Source: Vibrio tubiashii (GTDB taxonomy: Bacteria; Pseudomonadota; Gammaproteobacteria; Enterobacterales; Vibrionaceae). From it: DNA of 64,000 nucleotides. Numbering within the stretch: the stretch's first letter is position 1; the number at the start of each line of letters is the position of its first letter. The DNA lies in NCBI GenBank assembly GCA_000775715.1, contig JRWQ01000003.1, positions 113,515-177,514 on the forward strand, given 5' to 3'. Shown here piece by piece: positions 63,310-64,000 of the stretch. The position numbers were made by a program, and so were the translations under genes. The notes beneath the pieces were generated by a model. That model was given only the letters and a program-made list of their open reading frames with translations, was not told the DNA's origin and made no database searches.

Positions 63310-63485
63310 GCTTATTATTTCTCTTGGGGGGCACAACTTCGGGACTAAATTATATCACCTAGCTACCAACATTCACCTAAAGTAGATTCTCAAATCTCAA
63401 GCGAAGCGTTCTTGAAGGACGAAGCCCGTTCCAGCAGCGTAGCGCTCTCGATTTCCATAGGGCGCATCCCGTTCCTTCCCCGTAA

Positions 63486-63516
63486 ACGACAAAACCCAGT
63501 CCGAAGACTGGGTTTT
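63486..63516 (-). terminator. Terminator of the rRNA operon
   Basis: AAAACCCAGTC and GACTGGGTTTT form an 11-bp stem with a CGAA-type loop. On the minus strand it lies just beyond the last 5S gene and is followed by T. Confidence 0.85.
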
Positions 63517-63524
63517 CAAATAAC

Positions 63525-63643
63525 AACCTGGCAATGTCCTACTCTCACATGGGGAAGCCCCACACTACCATCGGCGCTAATTCGTTTCACTTCTGAGTTC
63601 GGCATGGAATCAGGTGGGTCCAAATCGCTATGGTTGCCAAGTA
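63525..63643 (-). rRNA. rrf: 5S ribosomal RNA (distal copy)
   Basis: The full 5S sequence is recognisable on the minus strand (CCATAGCGATTTGGACCC, CCGAACTCAGAAGTGAAACG, GCGCCGATGGTAGTGTGGGG). It differs from the copy at 63839 in helix I, where a G-C pair is replaced by A-U on both arms. Confidence 0.96.
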
Positions 63644-63699
63644 AAATTCTTTACGTTTTGCTTTACGCTCTTATCGAAAAGCATAAAACAAACAGTAAA

Positions 63700-63775
<76 letters not shown>

Positions 63776-63798
63776 ATCAAGATGTCCCGTTAGGACTA

Positions 63799-63830
63799 AA
63801 AAAGCCCGTTTTTACAAACGGGCTCTTTTA
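63799..63830 (-). terminator. Terminator between the proximal 5S gene and tRNA-Thr
   Basis: AGCCCGTTT (63803-63811) pairs perfectly with AAACGGGCT (63816-63824). On the minus strand it is followed by TTTTTTAG. Placed after the first 5S, it would uncouple the distal tRNA-5S unless bypassed. Confidence 0.75.
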
Positions 63831-63838
63831 TAAAATTA

Positions 63839-63958
63839 AAGCCTGGCGATGTCCTACTCTCACATGGGGAAGCCCCACACTACCATCGGCGCTAATTCGT
63901 TTCACTTCTGAGTTCGGCATGGAATCAGGTGGGTCCAAATCGCTATGGTCGCCAAGCA
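63839..63958 (-). rRNA. rrf: 5S ribosomal RNA (proximal copy)
   Basis: About 120 nt on the minus strand run from TGCTTGGCGACC to ATCGCCAGGCTT, the canonical Vibrio 5S. It is followed to the right by about 40 nt of 23S-5S spacer that runs off the window, so the 23S and 16S genes should lie beyond 64000. Confidence 0.97.
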
Positions 63959-64000
63959 AATTCTTTAATCTGGAAAGCTGCTTTTTAGTTCTTACACATT

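Overview
The window is a stretch of core chromosome from a Vibrio species. The evidence is gene content and order: a near-continuous series of housekeeping genes in the order typical of vibrios (arcA; hldE-glnE; gspAB-cca; eno-pyrG-mazG-relA-rlmD/barA; acpS-pdxJ-recO-era-rnc-lepB-lepA-rseCBA-rpoE/nadB; ygfZ; ubiI-ubiH-ygfB/zapA-6S RNA-fthC-rpiA-serA; ilvIH; leuO and leuABCD; distal end of an rRNA operon). It also holds a VC2487-type glycosyltransferase and GspA/GspB. There is no prophage, plasmid, integron or CRISPR array. I cannot name the species from sequence alone.

Layout. 1-1.5 kb: the start of a DUF3293 gene running off the left edge, then arcA behind a promoter with a perfect FNR box. 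1.5-16.4 kb: heptose and nitrogen genes (hldE, glnE), a chemoreceptor and a voltage-gated K+ channel, the triphosphatase YgiF, a DUF47 protein with a Pit phosphate transporter, YgiM, GspA/GspB and cca. 16.4-17.1 kb: a gene-free scar with a decayed second copy of the eno 3' end, a second eno-type terminator and repeat elements. 17.1-25 kb: eno-pyrG-mazG-relA-rlmD, read leftward. 25-28 kb: barA (VarS) read rightward. 28-37.4 kb: the leftward rpoE-rseABC-lepA-lepB-rnc-era-recO-pdxJ-acpS block, with lepB bracketed by two ERIC-like repeats. 37.8-47.8 kb: nadB, the sdhE/ygfX pair, ygfZ, a YbaK-type deacylase, a structured intergenic region with a candidate small RNA and a 68-residue orphan protein, ubiquinone hydroxylases, zapA, 6S RNA, fthC and rpiA. 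48-62.3 kb: amino-acid biosynthesis (serA, ilvIH, leuABCD) with the regulator LeuO, a long-chain acyl-CoA ligase, a glycosyltransferase and a PAP2 phosphatase. 62.4-64 kb: a DUF547 protein, an octamer tandem repeat, then 5S, tRNA-Thr and 5S genes on the minus strand.

How the genes work together. ArcA and the predicted FNR site tie the left edge to redox control. RpoE with RseA/B/C is the envelope stress module. RelA, BarA and LeuO are global regulators. The leu operon has its own leader peptide (not previously listed as an ORF because of its size) and attenuator. serA carries two PurR-like boxes.

The most unusual signals are not protein genes: the eno duplication scar with a wobble-conserved second terminator, a family of ERIC-like 110-130 bp intergenic repeats (five copies), a smaller terminal-inverted-repeat element found twice (once nested inside an ERIC-like copy), a promoter-hairpins-terminator unit that looks like an unannotated sRNA, and a strong terminator placed between the tandem 5S genes of the rRNA operon. 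I found no convincing novel multi-gene system.
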